Below, one piece after another: positions 44,441-56,142 of a stretch of DNA of 64,000 nt. Position numbers and translations under genes: made by a program. The stretch is from Acanthococcus lagerstroemiae (taxonomy: Eukaryota > Arthropoda > Insecta > Hemiptera > Eriococcidae). Location of the stretch: contig CM063108.1 in the NCBI GenBank assembly GCA_031841125.1, forward strand, positions 44,042,122-44,106,121. The letters run 5' to 3'. Below the pieces are notes generated by a model. That model searched no databases. It saw nothing but the letters and a program-made list of their open reading frames with translations, and was not told where the DNA came from. Every line of letters starts with the position of its first letter. The stretch's first letter is position 1.

Positions 44441-46768
44441 CTAATTTAATTCGGTTATCATTTCCTCCAGTTCCCTAGTATTCTTTCCTAACAGAATTAT
44501 ATCGTCCGCAAATCCAAGATTATTCAGGTATTTGCCGTCAATTTTGATTCCTTTTTCTCCCCAGTTTAATTTTCGAAAGACCTGTTCAAGTACCGCATTG
44601 AATAGGTTCGGTGAGAGCGGGTCGCCCTGCTTCACACCTCTCCGTATTTCGAATTTTTTGCCCTTTTTGTCTAATCTTAGATAAGCGGTTGCGTTGCAGT
44701 AAAGTTTTTGGAGAATGTTGATAATTACTGTGGGTATACCTTGCTCAGCGAGAGCTAACCATATCTTATCATGATAAATCGTGTCAAATGCTTTATTGAA
44801 GTCGATAAAAAGAGCGTTGACTTCTAAATTGTATTCCCTTGTTTTTTCCAAAAGCTGATTAATCGTATGTATATGGTCTACTGTAGAGTAATTTCTCCGT
44901 AAGTCCGCTTGCTCATAGGGTTGATTCATATCTAATATTGGGTATATTCTATCCTTCAAAATTTTTAGAAACACTTTACTCAGGTTTGATGTTAGGCTTA
45001 TTGGGCGGTAATTATTTATATTTCCTCTGTCCCCTTTCTTGTGTAGAAGTATTATTTCGGCTGTATTCCACTGTTCTGGAGTCGTTTGAGTTCCAATTAT
45101 TTTATTGAATAAAATTGTTAGAGGTTCTTTTAGGGCATCCTTACTCATTTTTAAAATTTCATTTTCGATATTGTCTGGGCCTGATATTTTATTTTTATTC
45201 AGTTTACTTAACACTTTTTCGGTTTCCGAGGGTAATATACACGGAAAGTCTATATTGTTATTGGATAATTCTATTTTTTGGTTTGTTCTGACGTCGTTGT
45301 ATAGATCCGCGTAAAATCTCGTTGCAACTTCTAAAATTTCGTCCCTGTTATGGGTGGTTGAGTTGTCAATTCTTGATATTTTTGAAAGGATTTTTGTGTT
45401 CCTAGTTAGGGCATTCTTGGCTTTTTTCGTAGACCAGCTTTCTTCGATAATTTCACGGGCTACCTTAGACTCGTAGTTCTTAATGTCCTCGCGGATCGCC
45501 TTCTTTATCAGTTTATTAAGTTCCGTTAGTTCGATTTTGTTTCTGGGCGACTTTTGGCCTGATCTCTTCAAGTTTGCCCTTTTCGTTATTAGTTGTTTTG
45601 TGTTTGTTGTCAGTTTATCGTCTGTAGGGACAATTGCTTTTATGACGCCTAGTTGTTGTACGGTCTTCTGTATTGCGTTTGTAATTATGGTATATAGTTT
45701 CTGTATATCGTCTGTTTCGTAGAAGTTTGTATTTGTTATCAGTTCCCTAATTTTTTCGTTGGCCGCTGTAACTTTGTGTTCTGATATCGTTAGATTACCC
45801 TTACTCTTATTTCGTAAGTAGTTTAGGTATTTGGCTCTCTTGAGGATATTTATGGAGCATCTGGTTATTCTATGGTCTGAGGGGAACCGGAAAGACGACA
45901 GGGTGTCCACGTTGGTAATGATACGCTGGTCATTTGCGAGAATATGGTCGATTTCGTTTTTGGTTCTACCGTCAGAGGATATCCAAGTCCATTTTTTGTT
46001 GGCACGCTTTTTGAAGAAGGATTCTGCGATTTTGAGGTTATTTTTTATTGCCAAATTTAGTAGTCTTAACCCGCAGTCATTTGTGTTACCAATCCTGTAT
46101 TTGCCTATATTTTATAAGGGTGCTACGTCGGTACCGATTTTCGCGTTCCAGTCTCCCATTATGATAGTGTAGTATTCTTTTTCCTCTGTATATGTCTTAT
46201 CAACTAGCTCATAGAACTCGTCTAAATCCTGCTCCTTGGCTGTAGTCGTCGGTGCGTATATCTGTATTATTGATAAGTTGATTGCTGTATCTATCTTAAG
46301 TTTCAGCACCGCAATACGTTCTGTTATGCCTTTTATTTCGATTATCCTATTCGTTATGCAATTTCTCACGTAAAACGCTACACCTCTGTGTCCTCTTGTC
46401 TCCCCATAACTGAATAGCCAGTTCCCATTCTTTCTTGCTGCTAGATCTTCGCCGTATCTTCTTGTTTCACTTAGCCCTACTACGTCCCACTTAATTTCCT
46501 TAAGTGCTTCCTCGAATTCGTAGACCCGATCTTCACTCGCCAGACCCTGACAGTTGTAATGCAGAATATTCAAAATGTTTTTACAGAAAGATTTTCCACT
46601 AGAGGCGCGAGCTTTACCATCACCACCACCTAGGTCTAAGTTTTTATTCCGGATATGAATTATGGTCGGGTTATTTTGAGTGGGTTCAGTGTTTCGGTTA
46701 ATTGGGTTATTTATGGTGTTCATTCGGGGGGCGGGGGGGGGGGGGTTGTTGCAGTCTACTCTCCACAC
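44441..46768 (-). pseudogene. RTE-1 endonuclease/reverse transcriptase
   Basis: One minus-strand frame from 46768 to 44441, broken only by TAA at 46112-46114. The endonuclease part has HYNCQGL, VVGLSETRR, MGDWNAKIG and FPSDHRIT. The RT part has GDRGNINNYRPISL, FIDFNKAFDTIYHD, RRGVKQGDPLSPNLFN and the active site GFADDIILLG. The frame ends at a TAG after MITELN where related elements have a coding triplet; the next codons (ASAEVGLTINLRKTFF) continue the family pattern, and a frameshift follows near 44255. The catalytic residues are present, so decay is recent. Confidence 0.88.
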
Positions 46769-46802
46769 GGAGACTGCGTGCCGGCTTGGGGAGGCTTTCC
46801 CT

Positions 46803-47640
46803 TATAATAGTGGGTAAAAATTTCGACGAAATTGAAAAAATGGTTCAGAAATTGAACGAGAGAAGTAAGGACTACGGAGTAACAATGAATCTTTCAAACA
46901 CAAAATTAATTTCCAATCATGAGGCGGTCGACGAGCTACGAATGGGTAGGGCAAAAATTTTATAAGTAAATGAGAATCGATATCCAAGTCAAATCATTTC
47001 ATTTGCAAATAATTTGGGAAAAATTGTGTACATAAAAATATTCAGAGCTTGAAAACCTTTTTAGGCTTATAAAAGAATCTTTAAAATCCATACGAAACTT
47101 TCAACAAAAGTAAAAATAAAAGAAAACTATGTGAACCCAGTATTAACCTACGGTGTCTAACTTAGCCTTTATCCAAACAGTCAACTGAAACGACTAATAA
47201 AAACCCATAACTCCATGCTACGTAGCATTCTGGGGATTCGGCTCAAGGATGAAATCGAGATCAGAGATATTAGGAAAAGAACTGGCGCTAAAATGATAGT
47301 TTACAAAATCAAAAAACTAAAACTTGAATACGAGGGCATTGTGTACAGGGAGGAGAAACGAAATGGAACCTAACGAGCACTTTACAGGTACCATTGGACG
47401 GGAATATAATAAGATGTCGCACTGCCACTAGGTGGTGCGACGAGACTACATGAAGTCCAGATGGAGGACTACAGCAAGCATAAGAAAATGCTGGAAGAGG
47501 GTGGCGAAGGCGTACGCCCTTCGGTGGCTGGAATAGCTGACGACTTACATCGGGTGTAAATAGGATCATTATAGCCGTGGATATGTACTAATGTAAGTCT
47601 TTTTGTACAACTATTCAACGCCCATAAAATAAAAAAATTA
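46803..47640 (+). mobile_element. second RTE-type fragment (RTE-2), 5'-truncated, plus strand
   Basis: Plus-strand frames give IVGKNFDEIEKMVQKLNERS and YGVTMNLSNTKLISNHEAVD (the region just after the RT active site), then, past many stops, RNEMEPNEHFTGTIGRE and ASIRKCWKRVAKAYALRWLE near 47340-47530. An A-rich tail lies near 47625-47640. It differs in sequence from RTE-1, with which it is arranged head to head at about 46800. Confidence 0.75.
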
Positions 47641-50368
47641 ATTAAATAATGATAACTCACAGTTGATTGATACTAATTCAGATCCTCTTCGGACTCATTT
47701 AGACACTTTGAGACTCGTGTAGACTCTGTGGAGGCTCAATCTGATTATTCAAAACTTATTTGAATTCTCTTAAAGCTTGTTTACACCCATTCAGTCAGTT
47801 AAGATTTATCCATCCGACTAGTGAGGTCGGAACAGAGCGGTACTGGAGTACAGTGTATCTCGAAAAATTTAGGTGAATTAGGTGAATACAAAGTAACATT
47901 TGTACCCCCCAAGTATCCAGTAAGTTGATAAGATAAGGTACTTAGAAAGAGATTTAAGATCGAGATGTTTAACATTTTTTGCTTGGTAACTTGTTAACTC
48001 AGCTAAGAAAGAAGTTTTTCTTCTTTCTTTACTTATCCACTTAAACTTTTGCATCCGAATAAAATAGAAATCTTCCAACGCCGTTGCATCTGACTCCTTC
48101 AAACCTCATAAACATATTTGAAGAATCTCTTACTTTTCAAATTTTACCAAATAGTCACCTGAATTTTCAACTGACAATGACAGTGGATTTAGAATAACAG
48201 TCTGGCCGACTGATGAACGTTTTCAATATCGTACAGTAAGAAAATCCTAGAAAAGGAACTCAGCATATAACTGGACTCCACAATACTGATTGATAGCTGC
48301 CCTATTAGTAAAGAGAAGTAAATGGTGGAGGCCAGTTATTTAGAGACTGGTATCTTGAATGACTGCTGGCCAACCTGTCCAAGTATCATGTTTGCACGTA
48401 TTTTTCGTGAGCTGATGAACTTTCACGCTAACAGCTCTGCTGACTGAAATTCATCTGTCAGGGTGTCAACCGAAATTGAAAACTAATAAACCGGTGACTA
48501 TTGGGAGTCCCGCGGATTTATTTCCCGGTAACAAGAGTCTTTAAGAGTCTTTTTTCTTTATATTCTTGGTTGATTATTATAACAAATGTTCAGAAAAAAA
48601 TCACCAACTTCATATCTGTTTTCAAAATATGCTCCCTACTTGAACTTTTCAGGGACTTCCATCAAACTGAAGGACTTTTGGAAGGACAGTTTTTCAAAAT
48701 GGGGAATTCTTGAGAAACCTAGGGAGGTCGTAAACACCCTGTAATAAAATAACGAAATTTTGGACAGTTATTGCTATGCGCAAATACACTGATCAGAAAC
48801 TGATGAAATACGACGGCAACCAAATGGAAAATCAAAAATGGGGTACTAATTCGCTAGAGCCAAACTGACCTTTGCGACACCGCATCTCAGACCCTGAAAT
48901 CCACACTTCAGGATATCACGTTAGAGATTTGAGGACTAATCCTTCTATGATTCTTTTTCAGTAGCAAATTTTTTCATTCTGACATCCCAAAATAGTATTT
49001 ATATTTACTCATTAATTTATCTACAGAAATCCTGAAATATTCTTCTGAATTTTCATTTTCAAAAATTTCATCAGAAAACGTTAGCATCCAATTTTTTTTA
49101 ACGTGTAATTTTTTATTAAATTTCTATGTTCAGGGAAGGTATAATTGGTGGTCTTTGATTCGATGGACTCATCTTTTCATGTTTGTACATTTATAATACC
49201 ACTCATGAGAAAATTTATCGTTTTTGTTCGGGGAAAATTCTCACGATTCGATTTTTTGGGAGCTTCCATCAGAATATGGGTCCGGGCAATCTTTTCTCAA
49301 GATTAGGGCATTTTGAGGGAACTTAAGAGACATGAGGATTCGCGTATATTTTTCCCGGCTGTCGGTCTGCCTATTTTCCTGCTCGCTGTCGACCTGACAA
49401 GTCAGTTCGGCTAATTGACAGCCTATCTATCAGCTACAAGGCAGCGAGAGAAGACAAACGATGTCGGTGACAAGTCAGTTACTGTCTGATTATTTGCCTG
49501 TCTGACTAGTATCCTATAATTTTTTCCAGGAAATTGCAACAGAACGTGCTAAAGTTTTTAAACGTGAAAGCAGTAAGCTTAATCCCACTTCTGCTTACCA
49601 AATTCTGGAACGCTCTCTTTATGTTAACTGTTCCCTGGTCGGTGATAATAGATTTTGGAACACTAACTCCAGGGTACACAACCCTATGATACTTCAGATG
49701 CCAGGTGCATTAATGTCGTTCACCAGACCTAAATACCTTCATAGAAGAGAGATGAAGGCCTTATATCATTCAATTCCAAAGTGTTTAGGCTGTCGTCCTC
49801 CTGGTTGTACTGGGCCCAGAGGCGAGCCGAGAGAATATGAGAAGAGTGTGACATATTCCACACGAATTTTCAGAATTGGCATTTTTCGGAAAATTCGACC
49901 GTTTAGCCGGCAACATGAAGACAACTTTTAATTTATCGACATCGACCTTTCCTTTTCTGTTTTTATGATAATATGTTTTCGGCTTGGGTAGATATTTTTT
50001 TCACAACTGAGTAACAATAGCATTTTCAACTTAAATCTGCAAAATGAAAAATAGCACAGTTTATTTTATTGTTTTCATGTTTTGCTTGCAGGGAAATTTC
50101 TTGTAGCGTGTCGGAAATTTCGATAGACCCCCACACATGGGGCTCGGATTGAGCCTATCCAATCTAGAAAAATCAACGTTTTGAGCGCGCCAGCTATGCT
50201 AGACTTCCATAAAAGACTTTTCAACCGAAAATTCCGCAATAGCATCCATTATCGGGCACTTTATTCAAAAGAATGACCTGTTTTCTACATTCATGTTTCG
50301 ATACAAATTGAAGCGCTATTTACGTACCTATATCACTGATAGAAGCTCTCTACTTATTAATACCATTC
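47641..50368 (+). other. copy C intron 5 between RTE-2 and the LTR element
   Basis: No gene seen. From about 47890 it aligns with copy B intron 5 (from about 25380), with extra sequence in C at about 49080-49850. ATTC at 50365-50368 is the left target duplication of the LTR element. Confidence 0.6.
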
Positions 50369-51344
50369 TGTAAGAGTAAATTTCTGTCTAAATAAATACA
50401 CCCTGTACGAGGGTCTAATCTTACGCGCTTGTCGCTTCGTTTCTCTCCGCTTTCACCCGCTTGTATGCATGACTGGTTTGCCTGGAGAGCCTACTGGAGG
50501 GCGAGGAACGCATCCCTTGTGCCAAGGTCTTCGCGTTTGCGGGCTCGTGCCTCGTGGCATTTAGTTAACGACGGCGGTAAAAGTCCGTTGCAGGAAATTT
50601 GACTCGTGTGTGAGCCGTATTTCGAAAGTATCGTCGCGTATTTTGTGGTGCTGGCGAGAGACATCAATTTGGGGTGAGTTTTGCTCACTGAGTACACATT
50701 TTGTTATGGCTTTTTAATCTGCTTTTATATTTACGCTTGCTCGCAATACTTTCTCGCCGGCGGGGGCGTAGTTGACGCCCCAGGCTCTCCACTATGCAGG
50801 GTTTAGACGTTACCCTACCCAGGCGATAATGTGGATCCGGCTGTGGGCATTCGGTCGAGTCTCCGGACAGCATACCGAACTGCAGCACAGCCTCAGGGCC
50901 GGCACTACCAGGGTACCTATAGGCATTTGTGCGGGCTAGGTATGAACCCCCTGGTATGTTGGTGCTAGTCGGATACTGGGCCAGAGAATAGGATCGCTTA
51001 AATGCTTGGCTATGTTATTGGTTTTGGGCTACGGTGCAGTAGTGTCTTGTGCCCGTACTCAAACGTGGTTTTCAACTCTGTTGTAGGTACCTCGCCTGAG
51101 CAGTTCCCGTCCGGCTATCCATCCATCCGCCCATTCTCTGTAAATAATGTATTTGTAGATATGGTAAAAGTTTAGCGCATAAGCCACTCATGTTAAGTCC
51201 ATCAATATAAACATTCGAACAATCCTGACTTAATATTTTCGTACAGGGAAATTCTACGCACCCCTGACTGCATTGCGTATATCTTTCGAATTCCTACCTT
51301 TCTCTCTTCTCTTTATCAATTTTTTTTTACCTTTTCTTTTTACA
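50369..51344 (+). repeat. 5' LTR
   Basis: 976 bp, starts TGTAAGAGTAAATT and ends TTTTTACA. It matches the 3' LTR base for base by eye except G at 50489 (A at 56297). The two short minus-strand frames within it also recur in the 3' LTR and are not genes. Confidence 0.95.
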
Positions 51345-51360
51345 TCAGAAGTGGGATAGA
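51345..51360 (+). other. primer-binding site candidate
   Basis: TCAGAAGTGGGAT directly follows the 5' LTR. From memory it matches the complement of the acceptor/T arm of a eukaryotic tRNA-Leu, but lacks the leading TGGTG that would pair with the tRNA 3' end. Priming would thus start a few bases inside the tRNA. The tRNA assignment is tentative. Confidence 0.45.
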
Positions 51361-51729
51361 TACTGGACGATGGAATGCTCTGCTATATGGCGCTATGGTA
51401 CACCCTGTTGAACAATAGTCTTTGTTTGGAACAGGTTGCGATTTCTTCGCACTTTTGTGAAAGGCGCGTTGTGCCTGACTATTTCTGGTTCCTTCGACCT
51501 AATGATTTTAGGCATCTATGCCAACCTTGTCGTTGTCCGTTTTTTTTTTCCGGCGGGCATAGTCTTTTTTTTTTACCTTTTGAAGAACGACCTAATGAAT
51601 TGTGAATTGCATAGCGATAGTGTATTTTAGTAATACTCGTCTTTTTTTCTTTTTTTTTCTCGTATGTGTACGAATCTGGTCATCTAACCTGCCTTTCTTT
51701 CCCTTGTCCCCTTTATATGCAGTTCCAAT

Positions 51730-52689
51730 ATGAGATCAACAAGGAAACGCGGCCGCTCTGCCTCCGAAACTACCCTCTTTGGACCAGGTACTTCGTCGGC
51801 TACACCCGGTTCTACGAACGAAGCCATGCTTCGAGAATTAACAGAGGTCTTAAGCGCGTCTCTTTTGTCCGCCTCGAATGCAGCGAAAAAATTCCACGCT
51901 TCAGCTGACGTCATCCCCGTTTTCGACCCGGATGACGGTGGTCAGGACATCCACACGTGGCTAGGAAAAGTCGATCAGCTAGCGGGTGTTTATGAATGGT
52001 CAGAGCCAATGACCATTCATCACGCCTTTTCGCGCTTAAAGGGCCATGCCGAAGTCTGGTACCGCGGGCTGCGAAATGTTATCCATTCTTGGGAAGAGTG
52101 GAAACAAATCCTAATCGAATCCTTCCCGAGCCAACGCGACTACGCAACGACGCTTTGTATGATGCTTGATCGTAAAAAGAAGAAGGACGAAAACTATTCG
52201 GCCTATTACTATGACAAAACTGCGCTGCTTGCTGATTGCGGTATCATGGGGGAGAAGGCTGTTTCTTGCATTATTCATGGTATCACCGATTCTGTGGTTG
52301 CCAGTGGGGCTAGGTCAGGGCAGTTTTCGAAGCCTGAGCAGGTGCTCACCTATTTAATTCAGCATAACGCTCCTTCAACCTCCGCACTTCCCAGTGCGAA
52401 TACTTCGAAAAGTCGCTCTACCTGCCATAGATGTAACAAGCCGGGGCATATCGCGAAAAATTGTCACGTAAATTTAGGAGCCAAGGCCGAGAAAAAGGAC
52501 GTTAAGGCCGAGAAAAAGGATACCATGCCCCCAGTAACTTGCCATAAATGTGGTAAACCTGGGCATTATGCGAATGCCTGTCGTCAGGAATCCAGCAAAT
52601 CTATGAAATGTAATTTCTGTCAGCGTGTAGGGCATGTTGAGGCAGATTGCCGCGCCAAACAGCGGCGAACCAGCGAAAAAGTCAACTGA
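51730..52689 (+). CDS. gag: gypsy element Gag
   Basis: 319 codons ending in TGA. Residues about 60-160 resemble the retrotransposon Gag/capsid domain (TWLGKVDQLAGVYEW, then RLKGHAEVWYRGL). Three CCHC zinc knuckles follow: CHRCNKPGHIAKNC at 232, CHKCGKPGHYANAC at 271 and CNFCQRVGHVEADC at 294, with a short AEKKD duplication between the first two. Gag forms the particle and binds RNA. The start is the first ATG with an A at -3, about 385 bases after the LTR. Pol lies in the same frame directly downstream. Confidence 0.93.
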   Translation: MRSTRKRGRSASETTLFGPGTSSATPGSTNEAMLRELTEVLSASLLSASNAAKKFHASADVIPVFDPDDGGQDIHTWLGKVDQLAGVYEWSEPMTIHHAFSRLKGHAEVWYRGLRNVIHSWEEWKQILIESFPSQRDYATTLCMMLDRKKKKDENYSAYYYDKTALLADCGIMGEKAVSCIIHGITDSVVASGARSGQFSKPEQVLTYLIQHNAPSTSALPSANTSKSRSTCHRCNKPGHIAKNCHVNLGAKAEKKDVKAEKKDTMPPVTCHKCGKPGHYANACRQESSKSMKCNFCQRVGHVEADCRAKQRRTSEKVN

Positions 52690-52693
52690 CTAG
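52687..52693 (+). promoter_or_regulatory. candidate stop-codon readthrough site between gag and pol
   Basis: Gag ends with TGA followed by CTAG (TGACTAG). The frame stays open for another 1150 codons through pol. TGA-CTA is a well-known leaky stop context. This is the only in-frame stop from 51730 to the pol stop at 56140-56142. Confidence 0.65.
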
Positions 52694-55600
52694 AATTACC
52701 GTCCGTGTCCCCTAACCAGAAATTTTATAAGTCGGTTACTGTTAAAGGTCAGGTGCTGCAAGCTTACATTGACTTTGGTAGCACGTGTACAACCATCCTC
52801 GAAGATTCAGCTACTCAATTGCACCTGGCGATTAATCACGATGATGTAGTAACGCTTACTGGTTACGGACATGGACAGACAAAAAGTTTGGGCCTCACTG
52901 AACCCTTTGAACTCGCAGTCGACGGCGTGACAGCTGAAATACGGGCGGTAGTGGTACCTAACTTTGCACAAGAAACACCCTTGCTGGTGGGGCAAAATTT
53001 TACAGAGCAACCCCATCTATTTATCACAAAAGGTTCTGATCATCTAGAATTTCACAATCTTGGTACGTTGCACCCGTGCAACAATGACACTATATTAGAG
53101 GTACCAACAACACGTGTTATCTTACAAGCTGCAACCGATTTTGTGATCCCCCCGAAGCATGTAGGTAATGTAGGTGTGACAACTGATTATTTCGGTGACT
53201 TACTTATTTGCTCTCAAATTCGAAACGACTCAATTCTTCTTCCAAATACCATTATTCGCATCAGTACTGATTCGACTGCTGTGCTACCTATGTATAACCT
53301 GTCTGATGTTGGAGTTAAGTTCAAGCGAGGTCAAGTGATCGCTAGGGGTATATCTTGTTTTGAAAATACTCAGCCTGTTGAGAAGGTCATGCGAGTGAAT
53401 GCTAGCGAACTGGAGCCAATCCGCATGCAAGATATTAATGTCGGTGATGTCCCTGAGGAGACTAAGATTGAGCTCCTGAACCTTGTTAACGAATATCGTG
53501 ACTGTTTTGCCTTATCAACTGCCGAGTTAGGGTGCGCAAAAACTGGGTCAATGACCATCCACCTGAAGGATGACACACCATTTACATACCAACCATATCG
53601 AATGGCGCAAAGCGAACAGAAAATTGTTGGAGAATTAGTTGATGAATTATTAAGAGCAAATATTGTCCGACCTTCCAATTCAGAGTTCGCTTCCCCTGCC
53701 CTTCTCGTGGAGAAGAAGAACCACGAGCAACGGCTCTGCATTGATTATCGTCGACTCAACTCCCAGACAGCAAAGGAGTGCCACCCATTGCCAAGAATTG
53801 ATGACCAAATCGACAGATTGGCCAAAGGGATTTACTACTGTAGCTTGGATCTGAAGTCAGGCTATTACCAGCTCTCTGTTGATGAGGAGTCAAAGAAGTA
53901 CACCGCATTTGTGACCCATGCAGGACAGTATGAATTTAATAGGGTCCCATTCGGATTGGTCAATGCCCCCCGTGTATTTCAGCGGTTTATGAATCGCATA
54001 TTAGGACCAATCCGTGGGATTGCGTCCATTTATCTGGACGATATCCTGCTCCATGCGCAAACACTAAAAGAAGCCCTGGAAGGGCTGCGGTTGTTTTTTT
54101 CTTTAGTCCGTGAGGAAAATCTTACCCTTAATCTCTGCAAATGCGCATTCCTCGTGACTAAGGTAAACTTTCTCGGATTTGAGGTCGCTGCTGGTACTGT
54201 TAGACCAGGTGCTGATAAGATTGTTGCTGTCAAACACTTTCCAACTCCCACCTCTGTCCATAATGTTAGGCAATTCATTGGACTTACCGGCTATTTTCGC
54301 CACTTTGTACCTAACTATGCTACACGTGCGCGTCCACTCACGGAGCTATTGCAAAAAGATTGTGCTTGGCATTGGTCTGAAGCTCAGACTGCTGCGTTTG
54401 AAGACCTGAAAAAGGAGCTTTGTGGAAGGCCCACATTAGCCATCTATTGCCCTGAATTAGACACTGAAGTTCATACTGATGCAAGTGCTATTGGCCTAGC
54501 TGGAATTCTCCTACAACGTCTTACCAACGAAAGATTCCATCCTGTAGCATATTACAGTCGGCAAACACGCGGGGCAGAATCGAAATATCATTCGTACGAA
54601 CTTGAAACTCTTGCCGTAGTAGAAACGTTGAAAAAGTTCCGTCCCTACCTCGTTGGGATTAAGTTTACTGTCATCACTGATTGTAATTCTTTAAAAATGT
54701 CTGCAAAGAAAAAGCAACTGATTCCACGAATAGCGCGATGGTGGCTACAGTTGCAGGAGTTTAATTTTGAAATTCAATATCGGCCCGGACAGCGAATGCA
54801 GCATGTTGATGCACTCAGTCGAAATCCTGTCCAGGTCATGAGGATCAACGCGGATGACTGGGTTTTAGCCAGCCAACTTAGTGATGCTCAACTCAGTACC
54901 ATAAAAGCTATACTTTCCCGACCCCAACATACTTGGAGCGCCAAGGAGCGCCACTTGTGCCAAAACTACTCACTGAAAGACGGGCGAATATATCGTGAGA
55001 CCGCACAAGGGCCGTTATGGGCCGTACCACCTAGTATGCGACATGAGGTAGTACGTATCGCGCATCTCAGTACCGGCCATTGTTCAGTTGAGAAGACCCT
55101 CAAGAAGCTACAGGAAGCTTACTGGTTTCCTCAAATGTGTAAATATGTCAAGTCATTTGTTAGTAACTGTATTCCATGTTTGTACAATAAACGGAAAGCC
55201 GGGAAACCTGAGGGATACTTGCACCCTATCCCTAAAGGTGTAGTGCCCTTAGAAACCTTGCATATTGACCATCTAGGGCCTTTTGTAAAATCCAAACGCG
55301 GTAATATGCATCTAATTGTTGTAGTTGATGGGTTTACCAAGTTCACCTTTTTGCGAGCTGTCAAATCTACAAAAACAAAGTTTGTAACTGAATACCTACG
55401 AGACATCTTTGCTACTTACGGAACCCCAAAGGTAGTAATTACCGATCAAGGTACTGCTTTCACATCTCACGACTTTGAACAGTTTTGCGAGCAAAATTTT
55501 GTCGAACACATCGCGATAGCTGTGGCGACACCCCGAGCAAACGGGCAAGTTGAACGTTTGAATAGGACAATACTGAACGCCCTTCTTACCACCGTTGAAG

Positions 55601-56142
55601 ACGATCGCAGTTGGGATGAAAATGTTCGTCAAGTACAATTTGCGATTAATAATACCGTCAATGCCTCCACCAAGGATACCCCAAGTCGGTTGCTGTTAGG
55701 CTACACACCCCGAGGAGGGGAGGATTCTCCACTTCGAGATGAAATATCTTCAACTGTCCGGTCACTAGAGGACCTGACATCAATCCGTCTGAAGGCTGCT
55801 GCGGACAATAAAGAGGCGCAAATCCGGCAGAAAAAGTATTATGATCGGCAACATTGTGAGGCGGCCACTTATCAAGTCGGAGATGTAGTGCTTATTGAAA
55901 AGCAGGCGCAAGCTACCACCCCAGGGGAGTCACGGAAGCTACTTCCCCCATATCAAGGACCAATGGTGGTGAAAGAAGTGCTGCCAAACGATCGCTATCG
56001 GGTAGCGGATATGGAGGGTAATCGACGGACCAGACGACGAACCCAGTACGACAAAATCATCGCAGCCGACCGAATGAAGTTGTGGGGTAGAGCAGGCGAC
56101 GCTGACGATGAACTTGATGCTGACAACTCTGATTCTGCTTAA
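52690..56142 (+). CDS. pol: gypsy element Pol (protease, RT, RNase H, integrase)
   Basis: Open from the codon after the gag TGA to TAA at 56142; the first Met-like start would be a GTG at 52705, so it is probably made as Gag-Pol. Counting from 52705: aspartic protease D-F-G-S at 23; reverse transcriptase with RLCIDYRRLN, SLDLKSGYYQL and active site YLDD at 443; RNase H HTDAS near 592; integrase zinc site starting at His 787 (HLSTGHC, then CIPC); catalytic D855, D914, E950 (spacing 58 and 35); and a GPY/F-type module (PPYQGPMVVKEV) near the C-terminus. All catalytic residues are present. The protease has Phe where Ser or Thr is usual in D-[ST]-G. Confidence 0.95.
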   Translation, partial: LELPSVSPNQKFYKSVTVKGQVLQAYIDFGSTCTTILEDSATQLHLAINHDDVVTLTGYGHGQTKSLGLTEPFELAVDGVTAEIRAVVVPNFAQETPLLVGQNFTEQPHLFITKGSDHLEFHNLGTLHPCNNDTILEVPTTRVILQAATDFVIPPKHVGNVGVTTDYFGDLLICSQIRNDSILLPNTIIRISTDSTAVLPMYNLSDVGVKFKRGQVIARGISCFENTQPVEKVMRVNASELEPIRMQDINVGDVPEETKIELLNLVNEYRDCFALSTAELGCAKTGSMTIHLKDDTPFTYQPYRMAQSEQKIVGELVDELLRANIVRPSNSEFASPALLVEKKNHEQRLCIDYRRLNSQTAKECHPLPRIDDQIDRLAKGIYYCSLDLKSGYYQLSVDEESKKYTAFVTHAGQYEFNRVPFGLVNAPRVFQRFMNRILGPIRGIASIYLDDILLHAQTLKEALEGLRLFFSLVREENLTLNLCKCAFLVTKVNFLGFEVAAGTVRPGADKIVAVKHFPTPTSVHNVRQFIGLTGYFRHFVPNYATRARPLTELLQKDCAWHWSEAQTAAFEDLKKELCGRPTLAIYCPELDTEVHTDASAIGLAGILLQRLTNERFHPVAYYSRQTRGAESKYHSYELETLAVVETLKKFRPYLVGIKFTVITDCNSLKMSAKKKQLIPRIARWWLQLQEFNFEIQYRPGQRMQHVDALSRNPVQVMRINADDWVLASQLSDAQLSTIKAILSRPQHTWSAKERHLCQNYSLKDGRIYRETAQGPLWAVPPSMRHEVVRIAHLSTGHCSVEKTLKKLQEAYWFPQMCKYVKSFVSNCIPCLYNKRKAGKPEGYLHPIPKGVVPLETLHIDHLGPFVKSKRGNMHLIVVVDGFTKFTFLRAVKSTKTKFVTEYLRDIFATYGTPKVVITDQGTAFTSHDFEQFCEQNFVEHIAIAVATPRANGQVERLNRTILNALLTTVEDDRSWDENVRQVQFAINNTVNASTKDTPSRLLLGYTPRGGEDSPLRDEISSTVRSLEDLTSIRLKAAADNKEAQIRQKKYYDRQHCEAATYQVGDVVLIEKQAQATTPGESRKLLPPYQGPMVVKEVLPNDRYRVADMEGNRRTRRRTQYDKIIAADRMKLWGRAGDADDELDADNSDSA

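Larger units (their letters stand above)
39237..46800 (-). mobile_element. near full-length RTE-clade retrotransposon (RTE-1), split by a 4.4-kb transposon
   Basis: On the minus strand the element runs from about 46800 down to 44161, is interrupted, and resumes at about 39751 down to a (TAA)n tail at 39237-39272. Without the insert it is about 3.15 kb, the usual size of an RTE element. It encodes an APE endonuclease, a reverse transcriptase and the RTE C-terminal region. The (TAA)n tail is typical of RTE 3' ends. It lies antisense in intron 5 of copy C. Nonsense codons and a frameshift make it inactive. Confidence 0.85.

Noticed and set aside
45105..46172. Several plus-strand frames of 69-113 codons
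   Set aside because: They are antisense shadows of the RTE-1 endonuclease/RT frame.
50491..50888. Two minus-strand frames repeated at 56299-56696
   Set aside because: They lie inside the LTRs and recur only because the LTRs are identical; no protein features.
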